This document shows, in pieces, positions 26,757 through 35,112 of a stretch of 38,756 nt of DNA. The stretch's first letter is position 1. Each line of letters starts with the position of its first letter. This DNA is from JBHENN01 sp046262015 (GTDB lineage Bacteria; Actinomycetota; CADDZG01; WHSQ01). The stretch covers positions 1-38,756 of the forward strand of contig JBHENN010000051.1 in assembly GCA_046262015.1 (NCBI GenBank), in the 5' to 3' direction. The notes beneath the pieces are model-generated. The model did no database searches. It worked only from the letters and a program-made list of their open reading frames with translations, and was not told the origin of the DNA. Position numbers and translations under genes: made by a program.

Positions 26757-26942
26757 TCACCAGCTGGCTTTCGTAAGGCCTGGGATCTCACCCGTATGGG
26801 CCATCTCCCGGAAACACAGCCGGCAGAGCCCGAACCGCTTGTAGACGGCCCGCGGCCGCCCACAACGCTTGCACCGCGTGTACGCACGCACCTTGAACTT
26901 GGGCTTCCTCTCGGCCTTGACCCGTAATGACTTCTTCGCCAT
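26757..26942 (-). CDS. rpsN: Small ribosomal subunit protein uS14, zinc-binding type Z
   Basis: A 61-residue S14 with zinc ligands C24, C27, C40 and C43 (YTRCKRCGRP and GLCRLCFRE). This is the short, zinc-requiring type used when zinc is replete. The ATG directly follows the rplE TAG. The C-terminus is GLTKASW, as in the family. Confidence 0.98.
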   Translation of the reverse strand: MAKKSLRVKAERKPKFKVRAYTRCKRCGRPRAVYKRFGLCRLCFREMAHTGEIPGLTKASW

Positions 26943-27530
26943 CTATGCCTCCGCCTGGTCTGCCGCGCCGACCGTCGGCTTCAAGGGGAACCCGAGAGCC
27001 CTCAGTAGGGCGCGACCTTGGTCGTCGTCCATCGCCGTCGTGACGATGGTGATGTCCATGCCCCGGGTCGCGTCGATATCGTCGTAGTCGATCTCCGGGA
27101 ATACGAGCTGCTCACTCAGACCGAAGCTGTAGTTCCCCTGTCCGTCGAACGAACGCGGGTTCAGCCCTCGGAAGTCACGGATACGTGGAAGAGCGATCGA
27201 GGTGAGCCGGTCGAGGAAGTCCCACATGCGGTCGCCTCTCAAGGTGACGGCGGCCCCTATGGGCATGCCCTCCCGGATCTTGAAGGTGGCGATCGATTTG
27301 CGCGCCTTGCGCAGGGCGGGCTTCTGCCCCGAGATCGTCGTCAGGTCCTTCACCGCCCCCTCCAGCAGCTTGGGGTCGCGCGCGGCGTCCCCCACCCCCA
27401 TGTTGATCACGACCTTGGTTGGCCTCGGCACCTGCATGACGTTGCTCAGACCGAGCTCGTCCTTGAGCCGGGTGACGAGCTCGTTCCGGTACATCTCCTT
27501 GAGTCTCGGTGTGTACGTGCTGGTGGCCAT
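26943..27530 (-). CDS. rplE: Large ribosomal subunit protein uL5
   Basis: 5S rRNA-binding protein that contacts P-site tRNA. ATG 27530 gives MATSTYTPRLKEMYRNELV and 195 residues. Core motifs are VVINMGVGDAARDPK, GQKPALRKARKSIATFKIRE, and RGLNPRSFDGQGNYSFGL. It lies 2 nt after rplX and abuts rpsN. Confidence 0.98.
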   Translation of the reverse strand: MATSTYTPRLKEMYRNELVTRLKDELGLSNVMQVPRPTKVVINMGVGDAARDPKLLEGAVKDLTTISGQKPALRKARKSIATFKIREGMPIGAAVTLRGDRMWDFLDRLTSIALPRIRDFRGLNPRSFDGQGNYSFGLSEQLVFPEIDYDDIDATRGMDITIVTTAMDDDQGRALLRALGFPLKPTVGAADQAEA

Positions 27531-27532
27531 CC

Positions 27533-27856
27533 CTACAGCTCCGTTCCGCACTTGCGGCAGACGCGCACCTTGCTCGCGTCCTCTTCGATCTTGAACCCGA
27601 CACGGGTCGGTCCGTCGGTGGGGCACACGAGCGCCACGTTAGAGATGTCGATCGCCGTCTCCTTGTGGGCGATGCCGCCCTCCTGCGTCCCGCGCCGGTT
27701 CATCCGGACCTTCTCGTGGCGAGTGACCCGGTTGACGCCTTCCACGATCACCCTGCGCTTCTTCGGGATCACTTCGAGGACCCGGCCCTGGGCGCCGAGA
27801 TCCTTGCCCGCGATGACCGCAACCTGGTCGCCCTTCTTGATGCTCGGCCCCGGCAT
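27533..27856 (-). CDS. rplX: Large ribosomal subunit protein uL24
   Basis: Assembly-initiating 50S protein near the exit tunnel. ATG 27856 (sharing its A with the rplN TGA) gives 107 residues; a GTG one codon earlier is equally in frame. Motifs are KKGDQVAVIAGKDLGAQGRV (KOW), NRVTRHEKVRMN and the C-terminal VCRKCGTEL with a CxxC pair. Confidence 0.97.
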   Translation of the reverse strand: MPGPSIKKGDQVAVIAGKDLGAQGRVLEVIPKKRRVIVEGVNRVTRHEKVRMNRRGTQEGGIAHKETAIDISNVALVCPTDGPTRVGFKIEEDASKVRVCRKCGTEL

Positions 27857-28224
27857 CACAGCACCTCCGGGGCGAGCGAGATGATCTTCATGAAGCGTTT
27901 CTCCCGTAGCTCCCGGGCGACCGGACCGAAGATGCGCGTGCCACGGGGCTGCATCTGAGCGTCCACGATCACGACCGCGTTCTCGTCGAACTTGATGTAC
28001 GACCCATCCCCCCGGCGATTCTCCTTGGCGGTTCGCACGACGACGGCCTTTACCACGTCGGACTTCTTGACCACCCCGCCCGGAATCGCGTCCTTCACCG
28101 TGCAGACCACGATGTCGCCCACGCTCGCGTACCGCCGGCGCGAACCGCCCAGCACTTTGATCACGAGGACCTCCCGGGCCCCCGTGTTGTCTGCTACGCG
28201 GCAGCGCGTCTCTTGTTGGATCAC
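27856..28224 (-). CDS. rplN: Large ribosomal subunit protein uL14
   Basis: 50S protein at the subunit interface. GTG 28224 overlaps the rpsQ stop (GTGA) and gives exactly 122 residues, starting MIQQETRCRVADNTGAREVL, the standard length and N-terminus. Further motifs are GDIVVCTVKDAIPGGVVKKS and TRIFGPVARELREKRFMKI. Confidence 0.98.
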   Translation of the reverse strand: MIQQETRCRVADNTGAREVLVIKVLGGSRRRYASVGDIVVCTVKDAIPGGVVKKSDVVKAVVVRTAKENRRGDGSYIKFDENAVVIVDAQMQPRGTRIFGPVARELREKRFMKIISLAPEVL

Positions 28225-28499
28225 TTGGCCTTTTCCACGATCTCGACGACCCGCCATCTCTTGGTCTTGGACAGGGGTCGGGTCTCGGCGATGCGCACCA
28301 GATCTCCTACGCCGGCTTGGTTCGTCTCGTCGTGCGCCTTCACCCGCTTGTTCTTCCGGACGATCTTGGTGTACGTACGATGCGCCGCGGTCGCCCGGAT
28401 CTCGACCACGACCGTCTTGTCCATGGCATCCGACACGACGCGGCCGGTATCGGTCTTTCGCTTCCCTCGTTCCTCCAGAGCGGTTCCGTCCATGCTCAT
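28221..28499 (-). CDS. rpsQ: Small ribosomal subunit protein uS17
   Basis: OB-fold 16S rRNA binder. Product 92 residues, with RKTDTGRVVSDAMDKTVVVE, YTKIVRKNKRVKAHDETNQ and LVRIAETRPLSKTKRWRVVE. ATG 28499 overlaps the rpmC stop (ATGA); an ATG two codons in is an alternative. Confidence 0.98.
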   Translation of the reverse strand: MSMDGTALEERGKRKTDTGRVVSDAMDKTVVVEIRATAAHRTYTKIVRKNKRVKAHDETNQAGVGDLVRIAETRPLSKTKRWRVVEIVEKAK

Positions 28500-28711
28500 C
28501 GCTGCGCCGCCTCTCCGCGCTCGGTCAGCTCGCGCTGCCGGAGGATCGTCTTCAGCCGAGCCACGTCCCTGCGCAGCTGGCCCAGCCGCTTGTAGTTGTC
28601 GAGCTGACCCGTCGCGTTCTGGAAGCGAAGGTTGAACAGCTCCTCCTTCGCTTCGACCAATCTGCTCTCGATCTCGTCCACCGGAAGGTCGCGGACCTCT
28701 GACGCCTTCAT
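28496..28711 (-). CDS. rpmC: Large ribosomal subunit protein uL29
   Basis: Exit-tunnel protein that helps dock trigger factor and SRP. ATG 28711 gives 71 residues (MKASEVRDLPVDEIESRLVE), all helical: KEELFNLRFQNATGQLDN and RLGQLRRDVARLKTILRQRE. The ATG shares its A with the rplP stop. Confidence 0.97.
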   Translation of the reverse strand: MKASEVRDLPVDEIESRLVEAKEELFNLRFQNATGQLDNYKRLGQLRRDVARLKTILRQRELTERGEAAQR

Positions 28712-29136
28712 CACTGCACCTCCGGAAGTTGCTCGCGCAGGACGAACTTGCACTTGATCGGCAGCTTGTGGGCCGCCAGACGGATCGCCTCGCGCGCCAG
28801 CGGCTCCGGCCCCCCGGCGAGCTCGAACATCACCCGCCCCGGCTTGACCACCGCGACCCAGCCTTCGGGGTTGCCCTTGCCCGAGCCCATCCGCGTCTCG
28901 GCCGGCTTCTTCGTCACCGGCTTGTCCGGGAAGATGTTGATCCAGACCTTGCCGCCGCGGCGGATGTAACGGGTCATGGCGATACGCGCGGCTTCGATCT
29001 GGCGGTTCGTGATCCAGCCGGGTTCGACGGCCATCAGACCGTAATCGCCGAAGTTCACGCTCGTGCCGCCTTTGGCGCGGCCGCGCATCCGTCCCCTCAT
29101 CTGCTTGCGGTGCTTGGTCCGCTTGGGCTGAAGCAT
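28711..29136 (-). CDS. rplP: Large ribosomal subunit protein uL16
   Basis: 50S protein near the peptidyl-transferase centre and the A-site tRNA. ATG 29136 gives MLQPKRTKHRKQMRGRMRG and 141 residues. Motifs are FGDYGLMAVEPGWITNRQIE, RRGGKVWINIFPDKPVTKKP and RMGSGKGNPEGWVAVVKPGR. It starts 1 nt after the rpsC stop. The upstream in-frame repeat (SRTHP) is rpsC DNA in another frame. Confidence 0.98.
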   Translation of the reverse strand: MLQPKRTKHRKQMRGRMRGRAKGGTSVNFGDYGLMAVEPGWITNRQIEAARIAMTRYIRRGGKVWINIFPDKPVTKKPAETRMGSGKGNPEGWVAVVKPGRVMFELAGGPEPLAREAIRLAAHKLPIKCKFVLREQLPEVQ

Positions 29137-29137
29137 G

Positions 29138-30238
29138 TCAGGACCCTCCCCCCGTGCCCTTGGGTGCGTCCGGCTCGGGTGCGTCCGGCTCGGGTGCGTC
29201 CTCGACGGGCGCGGCGTCACCCGGCTCCGGCGGAGCGGTAGGCGGCTGCGCCGCAGTGGATCGGACCTCGTCGGTAGGCGGCGAGGAGGCAGCCCCGCCG
29301 GCGGCGCTCACATCGGAGCCCGAGAGGCCCCCGGTCGCCCCTTCGACCCCCGACACCGCGGCCTCGGCTGCACCCGGATCGGGGAGGCCCGCGTCGATGT
29401 CGGACTTCGGCTTGGTACCCGCCGAGGCGCCGCCACCCCAGCGGGAACGCCCCGCGATCCGGGTGCCCTCAGGGAGAGGGGCCCGCGTCGGACCCGGGCG
29501 GGCGGCGCGCTCTTCGGCGCCCCGTCCGACGGTCTCGCCCGCAGCCAGCGCGGCCTCTCGTCGGAGCCGCGCCGTATCCCGCGCGGTCGCGTAGAGGTCC
29601 TGGAACGGGCCCTTGTAGATCCACACCTTGACGCCGATCCGCCCGAACGTGGTGCGGGCTTCGGCGAACCCGTAGTCGACGTCGGCCCGGAGGGTGTGCA
29701 GGGGCATCTGGCCCTCGATGTACCACTCGGTGCGGCTCATCTCGGCGCCGCCCAGCCGGCCCCCGCACTGCACGCGCACGCCCTTGGCGCCGTGGCGCAT
29801 CGCGGTGCCGACCGCCTTCTTCATCGCCCGGCGAAAGGACACGCGGCTGACGAGCTGCTCCGCCACACCTTGCGCTATGAGCTGACCATCCAGCTCCGGT
29901 TGCTTGACCTCGATGATGTTCAGGCGAACGTCGGTCGGCTTCCCGTAGATCTTGGACTCCATCTGCTCGAGCTTCGAGCGGAGACGCTCGGCCTCGGCCC
30001 CGCGCCGGCCGATGACGATCCCCGGGCGCGCCGTGTGCGCGTCGATCCGTACCCGCTCGCGCGTGCGCTCGATGTCGACGCGGCTTATGCCGGCATGCGG
30101 TAGCTCCTTCAGGAGGTACTGGCGGATGCGCAGGTCGGCCTCGAGGTAGTCCCGGTACTGCTTGTCGCTGAACCACCGGGACTTCCAATCCGTGTGGATG
30201 CCGAGACGGAACCCGTAGGGATGAACCTTCTGACCCAT
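29138..30238 (-). CDS. rpsC: Small ribosomal subunit protein uS3 with very long disordered C-terminal tail
   Basis: mRNA entry-channel protein of the 30S head. Residues 1-212 are the full S3 core: MGQKVHPYGFRLGIHTDWKS, the KH motif IVIGRRGAE (residues 75-82), and GRLGGAEMSRTEWYIEGQMP. Residues 213-366 form a tail of about 154 residues rich in Ala, Gly, Pro, Ser and Glu, ending in repeated PEPDA units and GTGGGS. Actinobacterial S3 is often longer than the E. coli protein but seldom this long. Codon use stays GC-rich and the frame is intact. The tail is encoded partly by a tandem DNA repeat. Confidence 0.97.
   Translation of the reverse strand: MGQKVHPYGFRLGIHTDWKSRWFSDKQYRDYLEADLRIRQYLLKELPHAGISRVDIERTRERVRIDAHTARPGIVIGRRGAEAERLRSKLEQMESKIYGKPTDVRLNIIEVKQPELDGQLIAQGVAEQLVSRVSFRRAMKKAVGTAMRHGAKGVRVQCGGRLGGAEMSRTEWYIEGQMPLHTLRADVDYGFAEARTTFGRIGVKVWIYKGPFQDLYATARDTARLRREAALAAGETVGRGAEERAARPGPTRAPLPEGTRIAGRSRWGGGASAGTKPKSDIDAGLPDPGAAEAAVSGVEGATGGLSGSDVSAAGGAASSPPTDEVRSTAAQPPTAPPEPGDAAPVEDAPEPDAPEPDAPKGTGGGS
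29162..29206. repeat. 15-bp tandem repeat (about 2.7 copies) in the rpsC tail
   Basis: GGGTGCGTCCGGCTC occurs at 29162-29176 and again without gap at 29177-29191, followed by a degenerate third copy to 29206. On the coding strand each unit encodes five residues (EPDAP). The period is a multiple of three, so copy-number change would keep the frame. Confidence 0.85.
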
Positions 30239-30242
30239 CTAG

Positions 30243-30791
30243 CTACTCACTCTCTTTCTTGGGCGCGCGTCTGCGCGTCGTCTTGGCGGGGGAAGCTTCG
30301 GTCGCCTCGCTCGCAGGTGAGGCAGACGCCTCCAGGGGCGGCTTGCCGGCGGTGTCCTTACGGACGCGCCGGGTGGTTTGCTTGGTCGCCACGGCGGCGG
30401 TGCTGGGGGGCGGGGATGCCTCGGCGACGCCGGCGGGGCGCCCCACCACGACCGATATGTGACAGGTCCGTTTCCGGATCCGGTAGGCGCGGCCCTGGGC
30501 CCGCGGGCGGAACCGCTTCAACGTCGGGCCCTCGTCGACCCACGCGCGGGCGACGACCAGCTCGTCGCCCGGGAGCCCCCGGTTGTGCTCGGCGTTGGCG
30601 ATCGCCGACTCGAGGATCTTCCCGACCGTCGAGGAAGGTCCCCGCGGAGTGAAGCGCAGAACGCGGCGCGCGTCGTCTACGTGCCGGCCGCGGATCAGGT
30701 CCACGACCTGCCTTGCCTTCGTGGGCGAGATCCGGATGAAGCGCGCCGTCGCGATCGCTTCCTCCGCCTCGGGGGCGATCTTCCTGGCCAT
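30243..30791 (-). CDS. rplV: Large ribosomal subunit protein uL22 with extended C-terminal tail
   Basis: Its loop lines the exit tunnel. ATG 30791 gives 182 residues; the core (about 1-117) shows ARFIRISPTKARQVVDLIRG, ILESAIANAEHN and RFRPRAQGRAYRIRKRTCHI. A tail of about 65 residues follows, rich in Ala, Ser, Pro and Thr with basic clusters (TTRRVRKD, KTTRRRAPKKESE). The ATG shares its A with the rpsS stop. Upstream in-frame sequence is antisense-like. Confidence 0.97.
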   Translation of the reverse strand: MARKIAPEAEEAIATARFIRISPTKARQVVDLIRGRHVDDARRVLRFTPRGPSSTVGKILESAIANAEHNRGLPGDELVVARAWVDEGPTLKRFRPRAQGRAYRIRKRTCHISVVVGRPAGVAEASPPPSTAAVATKQTTRRVRKDTAGKPPLEASASPASEATEASPAKTTRRRAPKKESE

Positions 30792-31075
30792 CACTTCACC
30801 CTCGTGGAGCGTTCGGCGGATCCTCCGTGCGTCCGGAAGGCACGCGTCGGCGCGAACTCTCCCAGCTTGTGCCCCACCATCGATTCGGTGATGTAGACGG
30901 GGACGTGCTTTCGTCCGTCGTGCACCGCCAGCGTGTGCCCTACCATCTCGGGGATCACGGTGGAGCGGCGCGACCACGTCTTGATGACGCGCTTGTCGTT
31001 CTTCTTGTTCATCTCGACGATCTTCACCAGCAAGTGGTCGTCGACGAAGGGACCCTTCTTCAGCGATCTCGGCAC
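30791..31075 (-). CDS. rpsS: Small ribosomal subunit protein uS19
   Basis: 30S head protein forming a bridge with S13. Product 94 residues: MPRSLKKGPFVDDHLLVKIV, KTWSRRSTVIPEMVGHTLAV, and ESMVGHKLGEFAPTRAFRTH. GTG start, 3 nt after rplB. Confidence 0.98.
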   Translation of the reverse strand: MPRSLKKGPFVDDHLLVKIVEMNKKNDKRVIKTWSRRSTVIPEMVGHTLAVHDGRKHVPVYITESMVGHKLGEFAPTRAFRTHGGSAERSTRVK

Positions 31076-31078
31076 GAT

Positions 31079-31909
31079 CTAGCCCCTTCTCTTCTTGCCG
31101 CGCCGGCGGACGATCATGGCGTCGGACGACTTCTTCTTGCGGGTACGTCCCTCGGGCTTTCCCCAGGGGCTGACGGGATGACGCCCTCCGGACGACTTGC
31201 CCTCGCCTCCACCCAGCGGATGGTCGACCGGGTTCATGGCCACCCCACGCACCGAGGGACGCTTGTTCTTCCAGCGGTTGCGGCCGGCCTTGCCCTGCGA
31301 GATCAGCTCGGCTTCGGCGTTACCCACCTCGCCTACGGTTGCGCGGCACGAGGCCTGCACCATCCGCATCTCGCCCGAGGGCAGGCGGAGGGTGGCAAGC
31401 CGCCCCTCCTTCGCCACCAGCTGGACCGAGGATCCCGCGGAACGAGCCAGCTTCCCGCCCGCTCCGGGCTTGAGCTCGATGTTGTGGACGACGGTTCCGA
31501 CCGGGATGTTGCGCAGCGGAAGGGCGTTGCCGGGTCGGATCTCGACCCCGGTCCCGGACCTAAGAACGTCGCCGACGCGCACCCGGTTGGGATAGAGGAT
31601 GTAACGCTTCTCGCCGTCGGCATAGTGAAGCAGAGCGATGCGGGCGTTCCGGTTGGGGTCGTACTCGATGTGCGCGACCTTGGCCGGGATGTCGTCCTTG
31701 GCTCGCTTGAAGTCGATCACCCGGTACCGGGTCTTGTTGCCCCCGCCCTGATGGCGCGCGGTCACCCGGCCGTTGTTGTTCCGGCCGGCCTTCCGTGGGT
31801 TTGGCTCCACCAACGACTTCTCCGGCTCCGAGCGCGTTATCTCCTTGAAGTCGGAGAACGTCTGGAACCGCCGTCCCGGAGACGTCGGCTTCGCTTTACG
31901 GATCGCCAT
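31079..31909 (-). CDS. rplB: Large ribosomal subunit protein uL2
   Basis: Core 50S protein needed for subunit joining and peptidyl-transferase activity. ATG 31909, after a GGAGGAGAGA Shine-Dalgarno, gives MAIRKAKPTSPGRRF and 276 residues, the usual length. Motifs are RHQGGGNKTRYRVIDFKR, GTVVHNIELKPGAGGKLARS and the conserved histidine loop AMNPVDHPLGGGEGKSSGGR. Confidence 0.98.
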   Translation of the reverse strand: MAIRKAKPTSPGRRFQTFSDFKEITRSEPEKSLVEPNPRKAGRNNNGRVTARHQGGGNKTRYRVIDFKRAKDDIPAKVAHIEYDPNRNARIALLHYADGEKRYILYPNRVRVGDVLRSGTGVEIRPGNALPLRNIPVGTVVHNIELKPGAGGKLARSAGSSVQLVAKEGRLATLRLPSGEMRMVQASCRATVGEVGNAEAELISQGKAGRNRWKNKRPSVRGVAMNPVDHPLGGGEGKSSGGRHPVSPWGKPEGRTRKKKSSDAMIVRRRGKKRRG

Positions 31910-31920
31910 CTCTCTCCTCC

Positions 31921-32223
31921 CTAGCCTTGCTGGTCGAAGATCTCGATCTTGTCGCCCGCGGCCAGCTTCACCACGGCGCGCTTGCTGTCCGGGCGCTTCC
32001 CCTGAGCGGACCGGAAACGCTTCGTCTTGCCCTGGCGGTTCATGGTGTTCACCGCGACGACTTTCACGCCCCAGATGTGCTCTACCGCTTGGCGGATCTC
32101 GGTCTTGTTGGCGTCCGGGTGAACCACGAACGTGTAGGCGTTCTGATCGATCAACGAGTACGACTTCTCGCTGACGACCGGAGCGAGGATCACGTCGCGC
32201 GGGTCCGACTTCGTCGAGCTCAC
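31921..32223 (-). CDS. rplW: Large ribosomal subunit protein uL23
   Basis: Tunnel-exit protein and docking site for trigger factor and SRP. Product 100 residues: DVILAPVVSEKSYSLIDQNA, FVVHPDANKTEIRQAVEHIW and VNTMNRQGKTKRFR. The GTG start overlaps the rplD stop (GTGA). Confidence 0.97.
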   Translation of the reverse strand: MSSTKSDPRDVILAPVVSEKSYSLIDQNAYTFVVHPDANKTEIRQAVEHIWGVKVVAVNTMNRQGKTKRFRSAQGKRPDSKRAVVKLAAGDKIEIFDQQG

Positions 32224-32882
32224 GCCGATACCGCCTTCGTTCCCTCGGTCTCCCGGCCGGCGGCGTCCACCATGGTTTCGAACGCCGCCTTCGTGAAGAT
32301 GACCGCGTCGGCAACGAGTACGTCGTACGTCGAGAGCGAGCCCACCATCGAGAACGCCGCACCGCTCAGGTTGCGGAAGGCGCGATCGATGACGACCGAG
32401 CCCTGGTCCGGATCGAGCACCAGAAGGAAGCGACCGGCGATGCCCTCCTTGGCCAGGATCTCGGCGGCGGCCTTGGTCTTGCGCGCCGACCAGTCGTAGA
32501 GCACGAAGATGCCCCCGGCTCGGGCCTTAGCACTGAGAGCGCTCTTGAGCGCGGCCCGGCGCATCTTCTTCGGCAACCGAACGGAATGGTCGCGCGGCTT
32601 GGGACCGAAGACGGCCCCGCCGCCGACCCAGATCGGGCTGCGGATCGAGCCGTGCCGAGCCCGTCCCGTGCCCTTCTGACGCCAGGGCTTCGTGCCGCCA
32701 CCGCGCACCTCGGAACGGGTCTTCGTCGAGGCCGTGCCGGAGCGGGCCCCGGCGAGCAGGGCCACAACCGCCTGATGCATCAAGGGGACATTCACGTCGA
32801 CGCCGAAGATCGCCTCGGGAAGGGCTCGTTCCCGGGTGGTGCCGTCTCCCGCGTTGATCACCTTGGCCGTGAGCTCTGCCAT
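32220..32882 (-). CDS. rplD: Large ribosomal subunit protein uL4
   Basis: Exit-tunnel protein; in some proteobacteria it also represses the S10 operon. ATG 32882 gives 220 residues. The long tunnel loop carries TRSEVRGGGTKPWRQKGTGR and GSIRSPIWVGGGAVFGPKPR. The globular part ends with STYDVLVADAVIFTKAAFE. The ATG shares its A with the rplC stop. Confidence 0.98.
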   Translation of the reverse strand: MAELTAKVINAGDGTTRERALPEAIFGVDVNVPLMHQAVVALLAGARSGTASTKTRSEVRGGGTKPWRQKGTGRARHGSIRSPIWVGGGAVFGPKPRDHSVRLPKKMRRAALKSALSAKARAGGIFVLYDWSARKTKAAAEILAKEGIAGRFLLVLDPDQGSVVIDRAFRNLSGAAFSMVGSLSTYDVLVADAVIFTKAAFETMVDAAGRETEGTKAVSA

Positions 32883-33553
32883 CAGCCTGCCTTCCTCGGG
32901 GCCGGCGGGAGGAGGCGCTGGCGAGGACGGATCGCGCTGCGGATCATGAGCAGCCCACCGTTGGGACCGGGCACGGCGCCGCGGATCAGCATCAGGTCGC
33001 GGCCGGGGTCGGCGGCGATGACTTTGAGGTTCAGGGTGGTCACCCGCTGGTGGCCCATGTGACCCGCCATGCGAGTGCCCTTGAACACCCGCGCGGGCGT
33101 GGCGCACGCTCCGATCGAGCCCGGCGAGCGGTGCTTCCTCTGGGTTCCGTGGGTCGCCGAGAGACCTTTGAAGTTGTGCCGCTTCATGCCGCCGGCGAAG
33201 CCCTTCCCTTTCGTCACCCCGACGACATCCACGAGCTCACCCACGGCGAACACGTCGGCCTTGATCTCGGTGCCCGGCGCGTAGTTTCCAAGGTCGTCCA
33301 TCCGCAGCTCGACGAGATAACGGGCGGGGTCGATCCCGACCTTGGCGAAATGCCCCGCGCGCGGCTTCGTCACCCGCCGAGCGGCGCCGAAGGCGAGCTG
33401 GATCGCCGCGTAGCCATCGGTCTCGGGTCTCTTGACCTGGGCGACGCGACAAGGTCCGGCTTCGACCACGGTGACGGGGACGGCGCGCCCGTTCTCGTCG
33501 AACACCTGGGTCATCCCGATCTTGCGACCGAGGATGCCTTTGACCTCTGCCAT
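32882..33553 (-). CDS. rplC: Large ribosomal subunit protein uL3
   Basis: Early 50S assembly protein reaching the peptidyl-transferase centre. Product 223 residues: MAEVKGILGRKIGMTQVFDE, VGVTKGKGFAGGMKRHNFKG, SPGSIGACATPARVFKGTRM and GHMGHQRVTTLNLKV. The C-terminus continues somewhat past the core (RQRLLPPAPRKAG). Confidence 0.98.
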   Translation of the reverse strand: MAEVKGILGRKIGMTQVFDENGRAVPVTVVEAGPCRVAQVKRPETDGYAAIQLAFGAARRVTKPRAGHFAKVGIDPARYLVELRMDDLGNYAPGTEIKADVFAVGELVDVVGVTKGKGFAGGMKRHNFKGLSATHGTQRKHRSPGSIGACATPARVFKGTRMAGHMGHQRVTTLNLKVIAADPGRDLMLIRGAVPGPNGGLLMIRSAIRPRQRLLPPAPRKAG

Positions 33554-33571
33554 CTAACGATGCCCTTCCAC

Positions 33572-33886
33572 TTAGAGCTTGAGCTCGATGTCGACGCCCG
33601 CCGGCAGGTCGAGACGCTGCAGAGAATCGACGGTCTTGGGGGTCGGGTTGACGATGTCCAGGATCCGCTTGTGCGTGCGCATCTCGAAGTGCTCGCGCGA
33701 GTCCTTGTCCTTGTGAGGGGATCGGATGACCGTGTACACGGACCGTTCGGTCGGCAGCGGGATGGGACCATTGACGCTCGCACCGGTGCGCGTCACCGTT
33801 TCGACGATCTTGCGCGCCGACTGGTCGATGACCTCGTGGTCATAGGCCTTCAGCCTGATCCTGATCTTCATCCCGTTGCCTGCCAC
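33572..33886 (-). CDS. rpsJ: Small ribosomal subunit protein uS10 (NusE)
   Basis: 30S protein and NusG-binding transcription factor. GTG 33886 is preferred over ATG 33871 because AGGAGAGAAGG lies 5 nt upstream of the GTG and the product MAGNGMKIRIRLKAYDHEVI resembles actinobacterial S10 (MAG...). Product 104 residues with RKIVETVTRTGASVNGPIPL, SPHKDKDSREHFEMRTHKR and LDLPAGVDIELKL. It follows tuf by 14 nt, so the str and S10 groups are probably joined. Confidence 0.96.
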   Translation of the reverse strand: MAGNGMKIRIRLKAYDHEVIDQSARKIVETVTRTGASVNGPIPLPTERSVYTVIRSPHKDKDSREHFEMRTHKRILDIVNPTPKTVDSLQRLDLPAGVDIELKL

Positions 33887-33900
33887 CGCTGCCTTCTCTC

Positions 33901-35094
<1,194 letters not shown>

Positions 35095-35112
35095 ACCTCT
35101 TCTCCTTGTCCC

